Below are positions 7,263 through 7,852 of a DNA stretch of 7,852 nt, in pieces. The stretch comes from Ramlibacter sp. (GTDB taxonomy: Bacteria; Pseudomonadota; Gammaproteobacteria; Burkholderiales; Burkholderiaceae). The stretch is taken from contig JACMQP010000604.1 in NCBI GenBank assembly GCA_014376915.1, positions 1 through 7,852 of the forward strand, read 5' to 3'. Every line of letters begins with the position of its first letter. Position 1 is the first letter of the stretch. Position numbers and translations under genes: made by a program. The notes below the pieces were generated by a model. It did no database searches, had not been told where the DNA came from, and saw nothing but the letters and a program-made list of their open reading frames with translations.

Positions 7263-7285
7263 CCATTGGCCAGGCCGGCGCTTGC

Positions 7286-7852
7286 TCAGTGCGGCAGGAT
7301 CTTGGCGAGGAACTGCTGCGCGCGCTCGCTGCGGGCATCGGCGTTGCCAAAGAATTCTTCCTGTGCGCAGTCTTCGACGATGGCGCCGTGGTCCATGAAG
7401 ATGACGCGGTCCGCCACCTTGCGCGCAAACCCCATTTCATGGGTCACGCAAACCATGGTCATTCCGTCGCGCGCCAGTTCGACCATCACGTCCAGCACTT
7501 CGTTGACCATTTCGGGGTCAAGCGCCGAAGTGGGCTCGTCGAACAGCATGATGACCGGGTCCATGGACAGCGAGCGGGCGATCGCGACACGTTGCTGCTG
7601 GCCTCCGGAAAGCTGCGCCGGGAACTTGTCGGCGTGCCCACCGAGGCCGACCCGGTGCAACAGGGCCAGCGCCCTGCTGCTGGCCTCGTCGTCGCTGCGC
7701 TTCAAGACCTTGACCTGCGGCAGTGTCAGATTCTCGGTGACTGACAGGTGGGGAAACAGCTCGAAGTGCTGGAACACCATGCCGACCCGCGAGCGCAGCC
7801 GGTTCAGGTCGACCTTGGGGTCGGTGACCGACAGCCCATCGACCACGATATC
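7286..7852 (-). CDS. gltL: Glutamate/aspartate ABC transporter ATP-binding protein, partial (5' end outside window)
   Basis: ATPase of a polar amino acid importer of the GltIJKL type. The frame is open to the right edge, giving 188 residues of an expected ~240; the missing N-terminus carries Walker A. Visible in order: the end of the strand before [40 protein letters not shown] with the Q-loop Gln, signature LSGGQQQR (bases 7589-7612), Walker [24 protein letters not shown], and H-loop [18 protein letters not shown]. The segment [12 protein letters not shown] and the C-terminal [12 protein letters not shown] match GltL more than GlnQ or HisP, which is why the symbol is given. In this family the ATPase is usually the last gene of the cluster, so binding protein and permease genes are expected off the right edge. 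The C-terminus is complete. Confidence 0.9.
   Translation of the reverse strand, partial: DIVVDGLSVTDPKVDLNRLRSRVGMVFQHFELFPHLSVTENLTLPQVKVLKRSDDEASSRALALLHRVGLGGHADKFPAQLSGGQQQRVAIARSLSMDPVIMLFDEPTSALDPEMVNEVLDVMVELARDGMTMVCVTHEMGFARKVADRVIFMDHGAIVEDCAQEEFFGNADARSERAQQFLAKILPH

Overview
The window is GC-rich, tightly packed chromosomal DNA, most likely from a betaproteobacterium of the order Burkholderiales (Comamonadaceae-like). This rests on strong G/C bias at third codon positions, a GltL-type ATPase close to those of beta/gammaproteobacteria, and a C-rich/G-rich intergenic palindrome of a kind common in that order. The placement comes from recognition, not from a search. Seven of the eight genes have familiar family signatures and the eighth is a DUF2889 protein. 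I see no tRNA, rRNA, CRISPR array, transposase, att site or phage gene, and no clear frameshift.

Layout. (1) The window opens inside hutH (+), showing the C-terminal ~300 residues of histidine ammonia-lyase. (2) Convergent to it, 17 bp away, is a minus-strand gene for a signal-peptide-bearing SAM-dependent methyltransferase with a C-terminal beta-rich extension. (3) A ~100-bp divergent promoter region leads into a three-gene NitT/TauT-type ABC importer (+): binding protein, permease, ATPase. Permease and ATPase overlap by 4 bp (ATGA). The binding-protein and permease genes are separated by two stem-loops, the second of which is a repeat-like palindrome whose right arm runs into the permease ribosome-binding site. 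(4) Convergent to the ATPase is a minus-strand RraA-fold protein carrying an exact G-D-x20-R-D aldolase/decarboxylase motif. (5) Divergent from it, 52 bp away, is a 12-TM MATE efflux protein (+). (6) A DUF2889 gene (+) follows, with a -10-like box only 6 nt before its ATG, suggesting leaderless expression. (7) The window ends inside gltL (-), the ATPase of a glutamate/aspartate importer, missing its N-terminus and Walker A.

How the genes work together. The clear functional unit is the ABC importer at 1879-4459. Its substrate cannot be read from the sequence; the family takes up taurine, sulfonates, nitrate and pyrimidine precursors. Histidine breakdown (hutH), a possible pyruvate-forming aldolase/decarboxylase, the NitT/TauT importer and the glutamate/aspartate importer give the area a nutrient-acquisition and catabolic flavour. 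The alternating strands, however, argue that these are separate transcription units. I found no convincing new multi-gene system. The items most worth a second look are the exported methyltransferase, the SD-overlapping palindrome and the misnameable RraA-fold enzyme.
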